A DNA stretch of 64,000 nt, taken from NCBI RefSeq assembly GCF_001550375.1, contig NZ_LRTR01000532.1, forward strand, positions 1 through 64,000, written 5' to 3'. Positions within the stretch are counted from its first letter, which is position 1; each line of letters begins with the position of its first letter. Both the position numbers and the translations under genes were made by a program. Origin of the DNA: Streptomyces europaeiscabiei (GTDB lineage Bacteria; Actinomycetota; Actinomycetes; Streptomycetales; Streptomycetaceae). A model generated the notes under the pieces. That model had not been told where the DNA came from and searched no databases. It saw only the letters and a list, made by a program, of their open reading frames with translations. This document shows, one piece after another, positions 49,186 to 59,851 of this stretch.

Positions 49186-50526
49186 ATGCAGGATCACGTC
49201 ACGCCCCGCCGGGTGGTGATCCTCGGAGGGGGGTTCGCCGGACTGTTCGCCGCCCGTGCCCTCCGGAAGTCACCGGTCGCGGTGACCCTGGTCGACCGCC
49301 GCGCCCACCACCTCTTCCAGCCGCTGCTGTACCAGTGCGCCTCCGGAATCCTGTCCGAGGGACAGATCGCCCGACCGATGCGCGGGGTACTGCGGCGCCA
49401 CCACAACGTGCGCTGCGTGCTGGCCGAAGCCACCGACGTGGATGCCGGCGCCCGGCTGGTCCACGCACGGCGACCCGAGGGCGGAGCCCTCGCGCTGCCC
49501 TATGACGATCTGATCGTCGCAGTGGGCATGCGCCAGTCCTACTTCGGGCACAACGAGTTCGCCGCACACGCCCCGGGAATGAAGACCCTGGACGACGCGC
49601 TGGACGTCCGCCGACGGATCTACCGGGCGTTCGAGATGGCCGAAACGGCCGCGGACGACGGCGAACGGCAACAGTGGCTGACCTTCGCGCTCGTCGGCGG
49701 CGGCCCGACCGGTGTCGAACTCGCGGGACAGATCCGGGAGATCGCCGGCCACACGCTCGACCGGGAGTTCCAGAGCATTGATTCGGCCAAGGCCCGGGTG
49801 CTGCTGTTCGAGGGGTCCGACGCGGTGCTGGGCGCGTTCGGCCCTCCGCTGGCCCACCGTGCGGCCCGAACCCTGCAGCACCTCGGCGTGGAGCTCCACC
49901 TGGGCACGGTGGTCACCGACATCGACGCGCACGGCCTGACGGTACGCGACCGTGGCGGCGGGACGACCCGGTTCGACGCGCGCACCGTGCTGTGGACGGC
50001 GGGCGTCGAGGCGCCGCCGATCGCGGCCGCGCTGGCCCGGGCGACCGGTGCCGAACAGGACCGGGCCGGACGTATCCTCGTCGAACCCGACCTCACCGTC
50101 CCCGGCCATCCGGAGATCCGCGTCACGGGCGACGTGATGAGCCTGAACCGGCTGCCGGGCCTGGCCGAGGTCGCCATACAGTCGGGCGCCTACGCGGGCC
50201 GGACGGTGCGCCACACCGTCGAAGGCAGGACGAAACAGCCGAAGCCCTTCAGGTACGTGGATCTCGGCAGCGCCGCCTACATCGCCCGTGGCCGGGCCGT
50301 CGTCAAGGCCGGTCCGCTGCATCTGTCGGGCTTCATCGGCTGGCTCGTCTGGCTCTTCATCCACCTGGCCTTCCTCACCGGCTTCCGCAACAGGCTGGGA
50401 GCGGTGCTCAGCTGGTCCGGCGCCTTCGCCACCGGATCGCGCCGCGAGCGTGCCTTCACCATGCCCGACACCGACGCTCCAGCCGCCGGGCCGCCCGAGT
50501 CGAAGGCGCCCCCGCCGGATTCCTGA
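49186..50526 (+). CDS. ndh: Type II NADH dehydrogenase (NDH-2)
   Basis: 446 residues with two dinucleotide-binding motifs: GGGFAGLFAARAL near the N terminus for FAD, and LVGGGPTGVELAGQI near residue 165 for NADH. FQPLLYQCASGIL and VTGDVM are further NDH-2 landmarks. A hydrophobic C-terminal stretch (SGFIGWLVWLFIHLAFLTGF) anchors it to the membrane. It passes electrons from NADH to quinone without pumping protons. Cytochrome bd genes follow after 93 bases, giving a short low-energy respiratory chain. Confidence 0.93.
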   Translation: MQDHVTPRRVVILGGGFAGLFAARALRKSPVAVTLVDRRAHHLFQPLLYQCASGILSEGQIARPMRGVLRRHHNVRCVLAEATDVDAGARLVHARRPEGGALALPYDDLIVAVGMRQSYFGHNEFAAHAPGMKTLDDALDVRRRIYRAFEMAETAADDGERQQWLTFALVGGGPTGVELAGQIREIAGHTLDREFQSIDSAKARVLLFEGSDAVLGAFGPPLAHRAARTLQHLGVELHLGTVVTDIDAHGLTVRDRGGGTTRFDARTVLWTAGVEAPPIAAALARATGAEQDRAGRILVEPDLTVPGHPEIRVTGDVMSLNRLPGLAEVAIQSGAYAGRTVRHTVEGRTKQPKPFRYVDLGSAAYIARGRAVVKAGPLHLSGFIGWLVWLFIHLAFLTGFRNRLGAVLSWSGAFATGSRRERAFTMPDTDAPAAGPPESKAPPPDS

Positions 50527-50619
50527 CGCGGTCCTCGGCCGGCCTCTCCGGGTCGTCCCTCCATAACCCGTCCTTCCTCAGCCCCGCCTCCTCATGCGGG
50601 GCAGACCTCCGAGGCGCAC

Positions 50620-52104
50620 ATGCTCAGCACAGCGGTCCATCTCGCGAACACGCCGGACCAACTCCTGCCGGCTCGTGAACTGATGGCTTTCACCCTGGCC
50701 TCACACATCCTGCTGGTCCCGTTCGGTGTGGCACTGCCGTTCATCACGCTGCTGATGCACCACCGGGGGCTGCGCCGCAACGACCCCGTCGCCCTCACCC
50801 TCGCCCGGCGCTGGTCGGCGGTGATGGCCGTCCAGTTCGCCATCGGCGTCATCACCGGCACCGTGCTGTCCTTCGAGTTCGGTCTGCTGTGGCCCGGCCT
50901 GATGGGCCGCTGGGGTGACGTGTTCGGCCTCGGGTTCGGCATCGAGGCATGGGCGTTCTTCCTGGAGGCCGTCCTGATCGCGATCTACCTCTACGGCTGG
51001 CGTCGGCTCAAGCCCTGGACGCACTTCTGGCTGGCCGTACCGCTGCCGCTGGCCGCGCTGATGGGATCGTTCGGCATCATCGCCGCCAACTCCTGGATGA
51101 ACACCCCGCAGGGGTTCCGCCTGGACGCCCGGGGCAATCCGGTCGACGTCAACGTGCGGCAGGCGATCTTCACACCGATGTTCGGCCCGGAGTACTGGCA
51201 CTTCGTGGTCGCGATGCTCCTGACAGCCGGCTACGTGGTCGCCAGTGTGTACGCGGTCGGCTGGCTGCGCGGACGCCGCGACCGCTACCACCGGCTCGGC
51301 TTCACCGTGCCGTTCACGGTTGCCTCGATCCTCACCCCGGTCCAGTTCATGCTCGGTGACTCCGCCGCTCGCGCCGTCTTCCACAAGCAGCCGATCAAGT
51401 TCGCCGCCATGGAGATCGTCTGGAAGACCGACACCCACGTACCGGAGTACATGTTCGGGCGTCTGCATCCCGACGGGACGATCTCCGGCGGCCTCAAGAT
51501 CCCCCAACTGGACTCGATCCTCGCCGGATTCAGCCCGGACACCAAGGTGACGGGCCTGTCGTCGGTCCCCGCGAGTGACCGCCCGACGGCGACTCAGGCC
51601 ACCATCGCCCACTGGGCCTTCGACATCATGGTCACCATCGGCAGCCTGCTGCTCCTGCTCGCGCTCTGGTACGCCTGGTCCTGGTGGCGACACCGGGACA
51701 ACCCCGGCGGCCGCTGGTTCTATCGCTGCGCCGCGCTCGCGGGAGTCGCCTGTCTGGTCACCGTGGAGTGCGGCTGGATCACCACGGAGGTCGGCCGCCA
51801 GCCCTGGATCGTCTACCACCACATGAGGGTCTCGGAGGCGGTGACCAGCACTCACGCCGGATCGCTGTGGGCGATGCTCGGCATCGTCATCGTCGTGTAC
51901 GTGGCCGTATTCGGTGCGTTCCTCGCGGTCCTCCTGAAGATGCGCACCCGCTGGCGCATCGCCGACGAGGGCTCGGCCGCCGCGCACGGCGAACTGCCCC
52001 CGGAGACCGACACCCCTTATGGGCCCAGAAGCGAGCCCGAGCCCGCAGCCGTCGGGACCGCGCCCGGCGGCGGGTCCGACCACACCCCTGACGGTGCGTC
52101 GTAA
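50620..52104 (+). CDS. cydA: Cytochrome bd quinol oxidase subunit I
   Basis: 494 residues with about nine membrane helices. Conserved features include the histidine in the first helix (TLASHILLVPFG), the ITGTVLSFEFGLLWP stretch, the GSFGIIAANSWMNTPQG segment that carries haem ligands, and the quinol-binding loop between helices. It binds the haems and, with CydB, reduces oxygen to water at high affinity. Its stop overlaps the cydB start (TAATG). Confidence 0.97.
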   Translation: MLSTAVHLANTPDQLLPARELMAFTLASHILLVPFGVALPFITLLMHHRGLRRNDPVALTLARRWSAVMAVQFAIGVITGTVLSFEFGLLWPGLMGRWGDVFGLGFGIEAWAFFLEAVLIAIYLYGWRRLKPWTHFWLAVPLPLAALMGSFGIIAANSWMNTPQGFRLDARGNPVDVNVRQAIFTPMFGPEYWHFVVAMLLTAGYVVASVYAVGWLRGRRDRYHRLGFTVPFTVASILTPVQFMLGDSAARAVFHKQPIKFAAMEIVWKTDTHVPEYMFGRLHPDGTISGGLKIPQLDSILAGFSPDTKVTGLSSVPASDRPTATQATIAHWAFDIMVTIGSLLLLLALWYAWSWWRHRDNPGGRWFYRCAALAGVACLVTVECGWITTEVGRQPWIVYHHMRVSEAVTSTHAGSLWAMLGIVIVVYVAVFGAFLAVLLKMRTRWRIADEGSAAAHGELPPETDTPYGPRSEPEPAAVGTAPGGGSDHTPDGAS

Positions 52105-53144
52105 TGGCCGAAATCATCGCATGGGTGCTGGTGTTCGCGATCGCCGCCTACGCCTGCGCCGGAGGCACGGACTACGGCGCGGGCTTCTGGGACCTCATGG
52201 CCGGCGGCGCGGAACGCGGCAAGCGGCCCCGCTGGCTCATCGACCACGCCATGGCGCCGGTCTGGGAGGTCAACAACGTCTGGTTGATCTTCATTCTGGT
52301 CATCATGTGGACCGGCTTCCCGACGATGTTCCAGGCAGTCTTCTCCGCGATGTGGCTGCCGCTCGCCCTCGCCGCCATCGGCCTGGTGCTCCGCGGCGCC
52401 GGGTTCGCCCTGCGCAAGCCGTCCCGGCGGCTGGCCCAACGACGCATCTACGGCGCGGTGTTCGCCGTCTCGTCACTGGTGACGCCGTTCTTCCTCGGGG
52501 CGGTGATCGGTGGCATCGCCTCCGGCCGGGTCAAGGTCGGCACGACCGCCTCGGCGGATGCCTGGGCCAATGGAACCTCCGTCCTCGTGGGACTGCTGGC
52601 CATCGCCGCCACCGCCTTCCTCGGGGCGGTCTTCCTCTGCGCCGACGCCGTGCGGTTCGGCGCGCACGATCTCGTCGACTACTTCCGCGTACGGGCGCTG
52701 ATCGCCTTCGGCGCCGTTGTGGTCCTTGCGCTCATCGGCCTGCCCGTCACCCACGACGACGCCCGGTACGTCTGGGACGGCCTCATCGGGGGCCTGGGCC
52801 TGCTGCTGATCATCCTGGCCGCGGTCTGCGGTCTGGCCACGGTGCTGCTTGTGCTGCGCCGGTCCCACGGCTGGTCCCGCTACACCTCGGTGGCGAGCGT
52901 CGCCCTGACCGTCGGCGCCTGGGGCTTCGCGCAGCGGCCCTATGCGCTGCCCACCTCGCTGACGGTGGCCGAAGCGGCCGGCGCCGCTCACACCCTGCGC
53001 TGGCTGGCGATCGTCACGGTCATCGCGATCGTGCTGGTCGGTCCGGCGCTGGCGCTGCTCTACCGGCTCGACACGATGGGTGAGCTGGAGGAACTCACCG
53101 ACGCCGACACCCGGGCCGCCGGAGCACCCGGCGACAACCTGTGA
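52104..53144 (+). CDS. cydB: Cytochrome bd quinol oxidase subunit II
   Basis: 346 residues, mostly membrane helices, with the opening GGTDYGAGFWDLMAGG and WEVNNVWLIFILVIMWTGFP (read as adjacent motifs) typical of CydB. It stabilises the haems of CydA. No cydDC transporter genes follow; instead the convergent GMC oxidoreductase ends 40 bases away without an obvious terminator between them. Confidence 0.97.
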   Translation: MAEIIAWVLVFAIAAYACAGGTDYGAGFWDLMAGGAERGKRPRWLIDHAMAPVWEVNNVWLIFILVIMWTGFPTMFQAVFSAMWLPLALAAIGLVLRGAGFALRKPSRRLAQRRIYGAVFAVSSLVTPFFLGAVIGGIASGRVKVGTTASADAWANGTSVLVGLLAIAATAFLGAVFLCADAVRFGAHDLVDYFRVRALIAFGAVVVLALIGLPVTHDDARYVWDGLIGGLGLLLIILAAVCGLATVLLVLRRSHGWSRYTSVASVALTVGAWGFAQRPYALPTSLTVAEAAGAAHTLRWLAIVTVIAIVLVGPALALLYRLDTMGELEELTDADTRAAGAPGDNL

Positions 53145-53184
53145 CAGTGGCCGGCCGACTCCGTCGCTGTGTACGACACCCTTG

Positions 53185-54765
53185 TCAGCTCAGTCGGGCG
53201 CCGATGTGGTCGCCGACCCGCAGGGCGTTGGCGATGGCGGTCAGGGACGGATTCACCGCGCCGATGCTGGGGAAGAAGCTGGTGTCCACGACGTAGAGGT
53301 TGTCGAGGTCGTGGGCCTTGCAGTTGACGTCGAGGGCCGAACTCTTCGGGTCGTCCCCGAACCGCACGGTGCCCGCCTGGTGCGCGGTGGCGCCGATCGG
53401 CATGCCCTTGTGCAGGTAGATGCTGTGCGACAGCAGATGGTGCTCGTGCATGCCCAGGTGCCCGAGCATGCCCTGAAGCTTGTGCTGGAGGCGCTTCAAC
53501 CCGGCCACGTTGTTCTTCTCGTCGAGCGCCAGGTGGATGCCGTCGTCCTTGTCGAGGGTGACCCGGCTCTCGGGCAGCGGGAGGTCCTCTCCGCACAGCC
53601 AGAAGTCGACGGCATGGTGCGCCAGTACCTCGAAGGGCATGTCGGGCGTGACGGCACCGGCCCAGCGCGGTGCCTCGCCATGGATCTGGTCGGCGTCCGA
53701 CTTGCCGAGCATCTGGATGCCGCCGAGCGGATACTCCCAGTCGTCCGCGCCCAGGTACCAGTCGTTCAGCGCCAAGGTCTTCTGGAATCTGGTGGGGTTC
53801 GGTTCCTTCGAGACCGCCATCAGCGCCAGGTTGTTGTGACGCATGTAGTGGCGTCCCACCACGTCCGAGCTGTTGGCCAGGCCGCCGGGGTGCTTGTCCC
53901 CCGCCGAACGGAGCAGCAGGGCGGCGGAGTTGACCGCGCCGGCGGCGACCACCACGATGTCGGCGCTGAATCCCTCGGTCACTCCGTTCCTGAGTTCGGC
54001 GACGACGCTGGTGACGGTGCGTCCGGTCGGGTCGGTCTCCAGACGCCGCACATTGGCGTTGGTCACCATCGTGACGTTGTCGTACTCGAGCGCCGGGTCG
54101 ACGCAGATCACCTGCGCGTCGGACTTGGCGCCCACCAGGCAGGGGAAGCCGTCGACGCGGTCGCAGCGGATGCAGACGCTGTCGTGGGTGGCCCGACCGT
54201 TATCGTCCTGGGTGAGGTTCACGCCGATGGGCAGGTGGAAGGGGTGCAGGCCGGCCTTGCCCAGATCGTCGCTGAGCTGCTGGATGCGCGCCTCGTGCTC
54301 GACCGGCGGGTAGGCGTACTGCGCGCTGGTCGGCCCTCCTGTGGGGTCCTCGCCGTGGCGGCCGTGCACCAGATAGAGGTGCTCGGCCTGGGTGTAGTAC
54401 GGCTCCAGGTCCTCGTAGCGGATCGGCCAGGCCGGTGAGACGCCGTCGTGGTGGCGGAGTTCGCCGAAGTCCTCGGGCCGGAGTCGGAAGAGCGCGGCGC
54501 CGTAGAACTTGGTGTTGCCCCCGACGTAGTAATTGACCTCCGGGGGGAACTGGTTGCCGTGTCTGTCGTACCAGAACTCGGGGGCACGGTACTTGCCCTT
54601 GACGAAGACGGCGGTGGAGTCCCAGTTGTCCCGCTCCCGCGGCAGGTAGTCGCCGCGCTCCAGGATCAGGACCCGCTTGCCGGTGGGGGCCAGCCGGTGC
54701 GCGAGCGTACCGCCGCCCGCTCCCGTACCGATGATGATGACGTCGTAGTGCTGATCGTCGGCCAT
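53185..54765 (-). CDS. GMC-family FAD oxidoreductase (sugar or alcohol oxidase)
   Basis: 526 residues from the ATG at 54765. The FAD-binding motif VIIIGTGAGGGTLAHRL is near the N terminus, the second GMC signature region with AGAVNSAALLLRSAG near 250, and the C-terminal active-site part has SHSIYLH, ATAHQAGTVRFG and DTSFFPSIGAVNPSLTA. Members oxidise glucose, choline or other alcohols. No export signal is seen, so it probably works in the cytoplasm or at the membrane. A gluconokinase gene 174 bases upstream on the same strand makes glucose or gluconate chemistry likely. Confidence 0.9.
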   Translation of the reverse strand: MADDQHYDVIIIGTGAGGGTLAHRLAPTGKRVLILERGDYLPRERDNWDSTAVFVKGKYRAPEFWYDRHGNQFPPEVNYYVGGNTKFYGAALFRLRPEDFGELRHHDGVSPAWPIRYEDLEPYYTQAEHLYLVHGRHGEDPTGGPTSAQYAYPPVEHEARIQQLSDDLGKAGLHPFHLPIGVNLTQDDNGRATHDSVCIRCDRVDGFPCLVGAKSDAQVICVDPALEYDNVTMVTNANVRRLETDPTGRTVTSVVAELRNGVTEGFSADIVVVAAGAVNSAALLLRSAGDKHPGGLANSSDVVGRHYMRHNNLALMAVSKEPNPTRFQKTLALNDWYLGADDWEYPLGGIQMLGKSDADQIHGEAPRWAGAVTPDMPFEVLAHHAVDFWLCGEDLPLPESRVTLDKDDGIHLALDEKNNVAGLKRLQHKLQGMLGHLGMHEHHLLSHSIYLHKGMPIGATAHQAGTVRFGDDPKSSALDVNCKAHDLDNLYVVDTSFFPSIGAVNPSLTAIANALRVGDHIGARLS

Positions 54766-54939
54766 GAGGGGGTCCCGTTCTGGAAGTCGTCGGCTGTCCT
54801 GGCCGTAGCGCCCGCCCGAGGGCCCGTGGGCTGGGCTGTTCCGCACGGACGCTTACGCAATCGGGACATTCAGCTCCAATCATCAAGCTATCGGGTGGGT
54901 TGGATGGCGGCGACCCGACGGAGTCGAACGGGTGTGCAG

Positions 54940-55455
54940 TCACCTCATGGTCCGGACGGCGCGCACCGCCTGGTCGACGATGGTCCGCGGGTCCGCCGCC
55001 GCGTCGACGGTCAGGCCGGGCTCGTCCGGCCGCAGCGGTTCGAGGGCGGCGTACTGGGAGTCCACCAGCCGGGCGGGCATGAAGTGGTCCACACGGCCTG
55101 CGACCCGTAGGTCGGCGGTCGCGCGGTCGAGCGCCAGATACAGGAACCACACGCCCGCGCCCGCCCTGCGGAAGACGTTCCGGTACGCGTGCTTGAGGGC
55201 CGAGCACGCCACCACCCCGCCCTGGCCGGCATCGGTCGCCTCGCGGATCCACTCGGCGAGGGACAGCAGCCACGGCCGGCGATCCTCGTCGTCGAGTGGG
55301 CGACCCGCGGTCATCTTGGCGCGGTTCGCGGCCGGGTGGACGCCGTCCGCCTCCAGGAAGGGCACTCCGAGGCGCTGCGCGAGCAGAAGTCCCACGGTGG
55401 ACTTGCCCGATCCCGAGACCCCCATGACCACCACGACCTTGGGCACCGGGGTCAC
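54940..55455 (-). CDS. gntK: Gluconokinase
   Basis: 171 residues from a GTG that overlaps the stop of the preceding gene (GTGA). Walker A is GVSGSGKST at residues about 11-19. LEADGVHPAANRAKM and HFMPARLVDSQYAALEPL are strongly typical of GntK. It phosphorylates gluconate to 6-phosphogluconate, the entry to the pentose phosphate path. Coupled translation to the cyclase-fold hydrolase suggests that the latter may deliver gluconate. Confidence 0.95.
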   Translation of the reverse strand: MTPVPKVVVVMGVSGSGKSTVGLLLAQRLGVPFLEADGVHPAANRAKMTAGRPLDDEDRRPWLLSLAEWIREATDAGQGGVVACSALKHAYRNVFRRAGAGVWFLYLALDRATADLRVAGRVDHFMPARLVDSQYAALEPLRPDEPGLTVDAAADPRTIVDQAVRAVRTMR

Positions 55456-56396
55456 AGGACGGCAATCGGGTTGACCGGCGAGCCGGTGGCGTCCGGCAGC
55501 CTCAGCGGGGCGATCACACAGAGGAAGGACCAGCGTCCCTCCGCCTCGCAGACCGGTGCCAGGTCCTCGAACTGCAGGTAGTCCAGCAGGTGAAGGCCCA
55601 TGGCGTGGACTGCCAGCACATGCACGGGGAAGTCGACGCCCTCGGTGGAGCTCGGGGCCGTGTCGTTGTTGCCGTCGCCGCCGAGCACGGCGACCCGCCG
55701 GTCCGCCAGGAACTCCAACGCGGACGGATGGAGCCCCGCGCGAGCGTCCGCCGCGTGCCATGCGCCCAGTTCGGCGCGGCGTCGGCGGTGGCCGACCCGG
55801 ACGAACAGGAGGTCGCCCTCGGCCACGCGGACACGCTGGGCCGTCTCGGCCGCGGTGAGGTCGTCGGCGCTCACGTGATCACCCGGTTCGAGCCAGGGCA
55901 CGCCGCGCAGCCGAGGGATGTCCAGCAGTACGCCGCGTCCGGCGATGCCGTCGCGCGCCGCCTCGATCGAGAGCGCCGTGGCCCCGCCCGCCGTGACGCT
56001 GCTCGCGGACACGCCACCGTGCAGTGTGCCGTCGTAGATCACGTGGCAGAGGGCGTCGATGTGGCTGTCGGCGTCGCCGTGCACGTTCATCGCGAAGCTG
56101 TCCCTCGCGAAGTGGAGCCCGCCCGGGGCGTCCTCGTCCGGCTGCCCGCTCATCCGGTGCCTCGCGGGCTCCGGATTGTCCGGGCCGGCCAGCGTCTCCA
56201 CCGGCGCGGAGAGCGTCACCGTTCGGCCGGTCCGCACCTCCCGGGTGGCGGCCACCACCCGGGAGGGAGTGAGCGCGTCCAAAGCACCCCGGTCACCTGC
56301 GGCCCAGGCGGCGCGCGAGAGCAGACGCCGGTACAGCACGCCGAACTCGTCCTCGGTCAGCGGCGGCGGTCCTGCCGGACGGGCATGCGTGACCAT
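55452..56396 (-). CDS. Cyclase-family (kynurenine-formamidase-like) metal hydrolase
   Basis: 314 residues. The metal site is visible as VHGDADSHIDALCHV, a variant of the HxGTHxDxPxH motif in which the two key histidines and the aspartate remain. The later segment VLGGDGNNDTAPS and VHVLAVHAMGLHLLD supports the family. Members hydrolyse amides, lactones or other carbonyl compounds. Lying between a GH15 glucosidase and a gluconokinase, lactone opening is an attractive but unproven role. It starts three bases after the GH15 stop. Confidence 0.85.
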   Translation of the reverse strand: MVTHARPAGPPPLTEDEFGVLYRRLLSRAAWAAGDRGALDALTPSRVVAATREVRTGRTVTLSAPVETLAGPDNPEPARHRMSGQPDEDAPGGLHFARDSFAMNVHGDADSHIDALCHVIYDGTLHGGVSASSVTAGGATALSIEAARDGIAGRGVLLDIPRLRGVPWLEPGDHVSADDLTAAETAQRVRVAEGDLLFVRVGHRRRRAELGAWHAADARAGLHPSALEFLADRRVAVLGGDGNNDTAPSSTEGVDFPVHVLAVHAMGLHLLDYLQFEDLAPVCEAEGRWSFLCVIAPLRLPDATGSPVNPIAVL

Positions 56397-56399
56397 GGA

Positions 56400-58220
56400 T
56401 CAGCGCCCGTTCTCCGCGTCGAGCGCCTTGTCGAGGGTGGTGGCGGCCATGATGAGCGACAGGTGGGTGAACGCCTGGGGGAAGTTGCCCAGTTGCTCCC
56501 CGCTCGGACCGACCTCCTCGGCGAACAGTCCGACGTGGTTCGCGTAGGTCTGCATCTTCTCGAAGGTGTAGCGGGCCTGGGGCAGCCGCCCCGCCCGGGC
56601 CAGCGCGTCGACGTAGAGGAAGGTGCACAGGCTGAAGGTGCCCTCCGAGCCGCGCAGCCCGTCCGGTGATGCCGCCGGGTCGTAGCGGTAGACGAGGCTG
56701 TCGGAGACCAGCTTGCGGTCCATCGCGTCGAGAGTGGAGAGCCAGGCCGGGTCCCTCGGGGCGATGAATTCGACCCTGGGCATGAGCAGCAGGGAAGCGT
56801 CCAGGACGTCGCCGCCGTAGTGCTGGACGAAGGCACCCTCCTGCTCGCTCCAGCCGCGTTCCATGACCTGTTCGAGGACGGCGTCCCTGGCGCTTCGCCA
56901 CTTCTCCACGTCGGCGGGCCTGCGGAAGTGCTCGGCCAGGCGCAGGCCCTGGTCGAAGGCGACCCAGCACATCACGCGGCTGTAGGTGAAGTCCTGGCGG
57001 CCGCCGCGGGTCTCCCAGATGCCCTCGTCCGGCCGGTCCCAGTGGTCGGCGAGCCAGTCCAGCGTCCTGGCCACCACCTTCCATCCCCGGTACGTGGTCT
57101 GCTGCGCGAGCTCGAGCCCCTGGGACACCGCGTAGAGGGCCTCGCCGTAGATGTCCAGCTGGAGCTGGTCGGCGGCGCCGTTGCCGATGCGGACGGGGGA
57201 GGAGCCTTGGTAGCCCTCGAAGTGTTCGAGTGTCTCCTCCGGCAGGTCGGGGTTGCCGTCGATCCGGTACATCGTCTGGAGCGGCTCCTCCTCCTTGCCT
57301 TCGCGCTCGTGCAGTCTGTCGACGAGCCAGTGGACGAAGGCGGTGGCCTCCTCGACGAACCCCAGGTCCAGCATGGCCCGCACGGACAGCGCGCCGTCGC
57401 GTACCCAGGTGAACCGGTAGTCCCAGTTGCGCTCTCCGCCGACCTGCTCGGGCAGGCCCATGGTGGCCGCCGCGACGAGGGCGCCGGTGGGGGCGTAGGT
57501 GAGGAGCTTGAGGGTGATGACCGAACGGTGCACCAGCTCGGGCCAGCGGCCCCGGTAGCGGGACTGACGCAGCCAGCCCTGCCAGAAGAGGCCGGTGTCA
57601 TCGACCTGTGCGGTGAGCCCGTCGACCGTGAGGGGTGCGGGTGCCTCGCCGCCGGAGGCGCAGACGGTGAACACGGCGCCGCCGGACTCGCCTGCGCTCA
57701 GCGTCACCCTGCCGCGTACGTCCTGGCCGTCCCGCTCCAGCGGGAACGAGGTCTGCAGGTGCGCGTCCATCCCCGGGGACCGGAACAGGCCGGTGTTCTC
57801 GCCGAGTTCCAGTTGGTGCTCGACCCGGCCGTAGTCGAAGCGCGGCCGGCATTCGAGCGTGAAGTCGACGGTTCCCCGCACGGCACGCACCAGGCGTATC
57901 AGGGTGTGACGGTCGGTTGCGGTGCGGGTCCGGTCCGGAGGCATGAAGTCGACCACCTCGCCCACGCCGTCCGGTGACATGAACCGGGTCACCAGAATGG
58001 CCGTGTCGGGGTAATAGAGCTGCTTGCAGGTGGCGTCGGGGTGCTCGGGGGCGAGCCGCATGTACCCGCCCCCGTCGTGGTCGAGCAGGGCGGCGAAGAT
58101 GCTGGGCGAGTCGAACCGGGGAGCGGCGAACCAGTCCACGACACCCTGCGACGAGACGAGCGCGGCGGTCTGCAGGTCGCCCACCAGGCCGTGCTCGGCG
58201 ATGGGAGGGTAGCGGTCCAT
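56400..58220 (-). CDS. GH15 glucoamylase/trehalase-type glycoside hydrolase
   Basis: 606 residues. An N-terminal beta-sandwich (YPPIAEHGLVGDLQTAALVS, then VVDWFAAPRFDSPSIFAALLD) leads to the alpha/alpha barrel. Landmarks are GGERNWDYRFTWVRDG, a catalytic glutamate region DEGIWETRGG and another in GLFAEEVGP. Members of this bacterial group act on alpha-glucans or trehalose in the cytoplasm; no signal peptide is present here. It is the first gene of the minus-strand unit GH15, cyclase-fold hydrolase, gluconokinase, GMC oxidoreductase. Confidence 0.93.
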   Translation of the reverse strand: MDRYPPIAEHGLVGDLQTAALVSSQGVVDWFAAPRFDSPSIFAALLDHDGGGYMRLAPEHPDATCKQLYYPDTAILVTRFMSPDGVGEVVDFMPPDRTRTATDRHTLIRLVRAVRGTVDFTLECRPRFDYGRVEHQLELGENTGLFRSPGMDAHLQTSFPLERDGQDVRGRVTLSAGESGGAVFTVCASGGEAPAPLTVDGLTAQVDDTGLFWQGWLRQSRYRGRWPELVHRSVITLKLLTYAPTGALVAAATMGLPEQVGGERNWDYRFTWVRDGALSVRAMLDLGFVEEATAFVHWLVDRLHEREGKEEEPLQTMYRIDGNPDLPEETLEHFEGYQGSSPVRIGNGAADQLQLDIYGEALYAVSQGLELAQQTTYRGWKVVARTLDWLADHWDRPDEGIWETRGGRQDFTYSRVMCWVAFDQGLRLAEHFRRPADVEKWRSARDAVLEQVMERGWSEQEGAFVQHYGGDVLDASLLLMPRVEFIAPRDPAWLSTLDAMDRKLVSDSLVYRYDPAASPDGLRGSEGTFSLCTFLYVDALARAGRLPQARYTFEKMQTYANHVGLFAEEVGPSGEQLGNFPQAFTHLSLIMAATTLDKALDAENGR

Positions 58221-58992
<772 letters not shown>

Positions 58993-59661
58993 ATGGAGAC
59001 GAAGCTTCAGGCGCTGCGCACTCCACGAGCCGCGGGAGTGGTGGGGATCATCTTCGCCCTGCTGCTCGCCGCGGCCATCATCATGGTCCGCGTGGCGATA
59101 CCGGACGAGTCCGACTACGTGGGCAACAGCTGGGTCACCGACCCCTCGCGTCGGCGTACGGTACATACGGCGCTCAACCTCATTCCCTTCGCGGGCATCT
59201 TCTTCCTGTGGTTCATGGGCGCTGTGCGCGCCCGCATCGGAGCGGCCGAGGACCAGTTCTTCGCCATGGTCTTCCTGGGCAGCGGTCTGCTGTTCGTGGC
59301 GACTCTCTTCGGGGCCGCGGCGGCGGCCGGCGGCCTACTGGTCACGGCCGATGCCTCCGGGGCCGGCTCCAGGCCGCCAGGGTGGTCATTCGGCAGTCAT
59401 GTCACCTACAGCCTCCTGACCACCTACGCGATGCGCATGGCCGCGGTATTCACCTTCACGACCTCCACCATCGGGCATCGGCTCGGAGTCCTTCCGCGCT
59501 GGCTTGCCCTCCTCGGCTATCTCGTAGCTCTGACGCTGCTCTTCGTCTCGCGCAGCATCGCCTGGGTCGAACTGGTCTTCCCCGTGTGGGCTCTCGTCGT
59601 CAGCCTGCACATTCTTGTGGCGAGTTTCCGCCCGGGGCCCGCAACCGTCGTGGCGTCCTGA
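58993..59661 (+). CDS. Integral membrane protein of unknown function
   Basis: 222 residues with about six hydrophobic segments (for example GVVGIIFALLLAAAIIMVRV and PRWLALLGYLVALTLLFV). The N-terminal tail is short and the C terminus ends without a soluble domain. No catalytic or transporter motif was recognised. The ribosome site is weak (GGGAGAGG about 18 bases upstream). It stands alone between the GH15 unit and a decayed stretch. Confidence 0.75.
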   Translation: METKLQALRTPRAAGVVGIIFALLLAAAIIMVRVAIPDESDYVGNSWVTDPSRRRTVHTALNLIPFAGIFFLWFMGAVRARIGAAEDQFFAMVFLGSGLLFVATLFGAAAAAGGLLVTADASGAGSRPPGWSFGSHVTYSLLTTYAMRMAAVFTFTTSTIGHRLGVLPRWLALLGYLVALTLLFVSRSIAWVELVFPVWALVVSLHILVASFRPGPATVVAS

Positions 59662-59851
59662 GCGGTCCTTTCCCCGACGGTTCGAGCGCATCACCGTCCA
59701 CACACGGCACCACCCGCGCTGGTCGCCGCGCCGATACTGGTCGGCGCCGACCAGTACACGACACCACGCGGCGACCTCCTGCGCACTGAAGGTCGGTCAA
59801 ACGTCCTGTCCTCGGCCAGCCAGAAGCGGCTGCTGATGGAATCCGTCAGCG

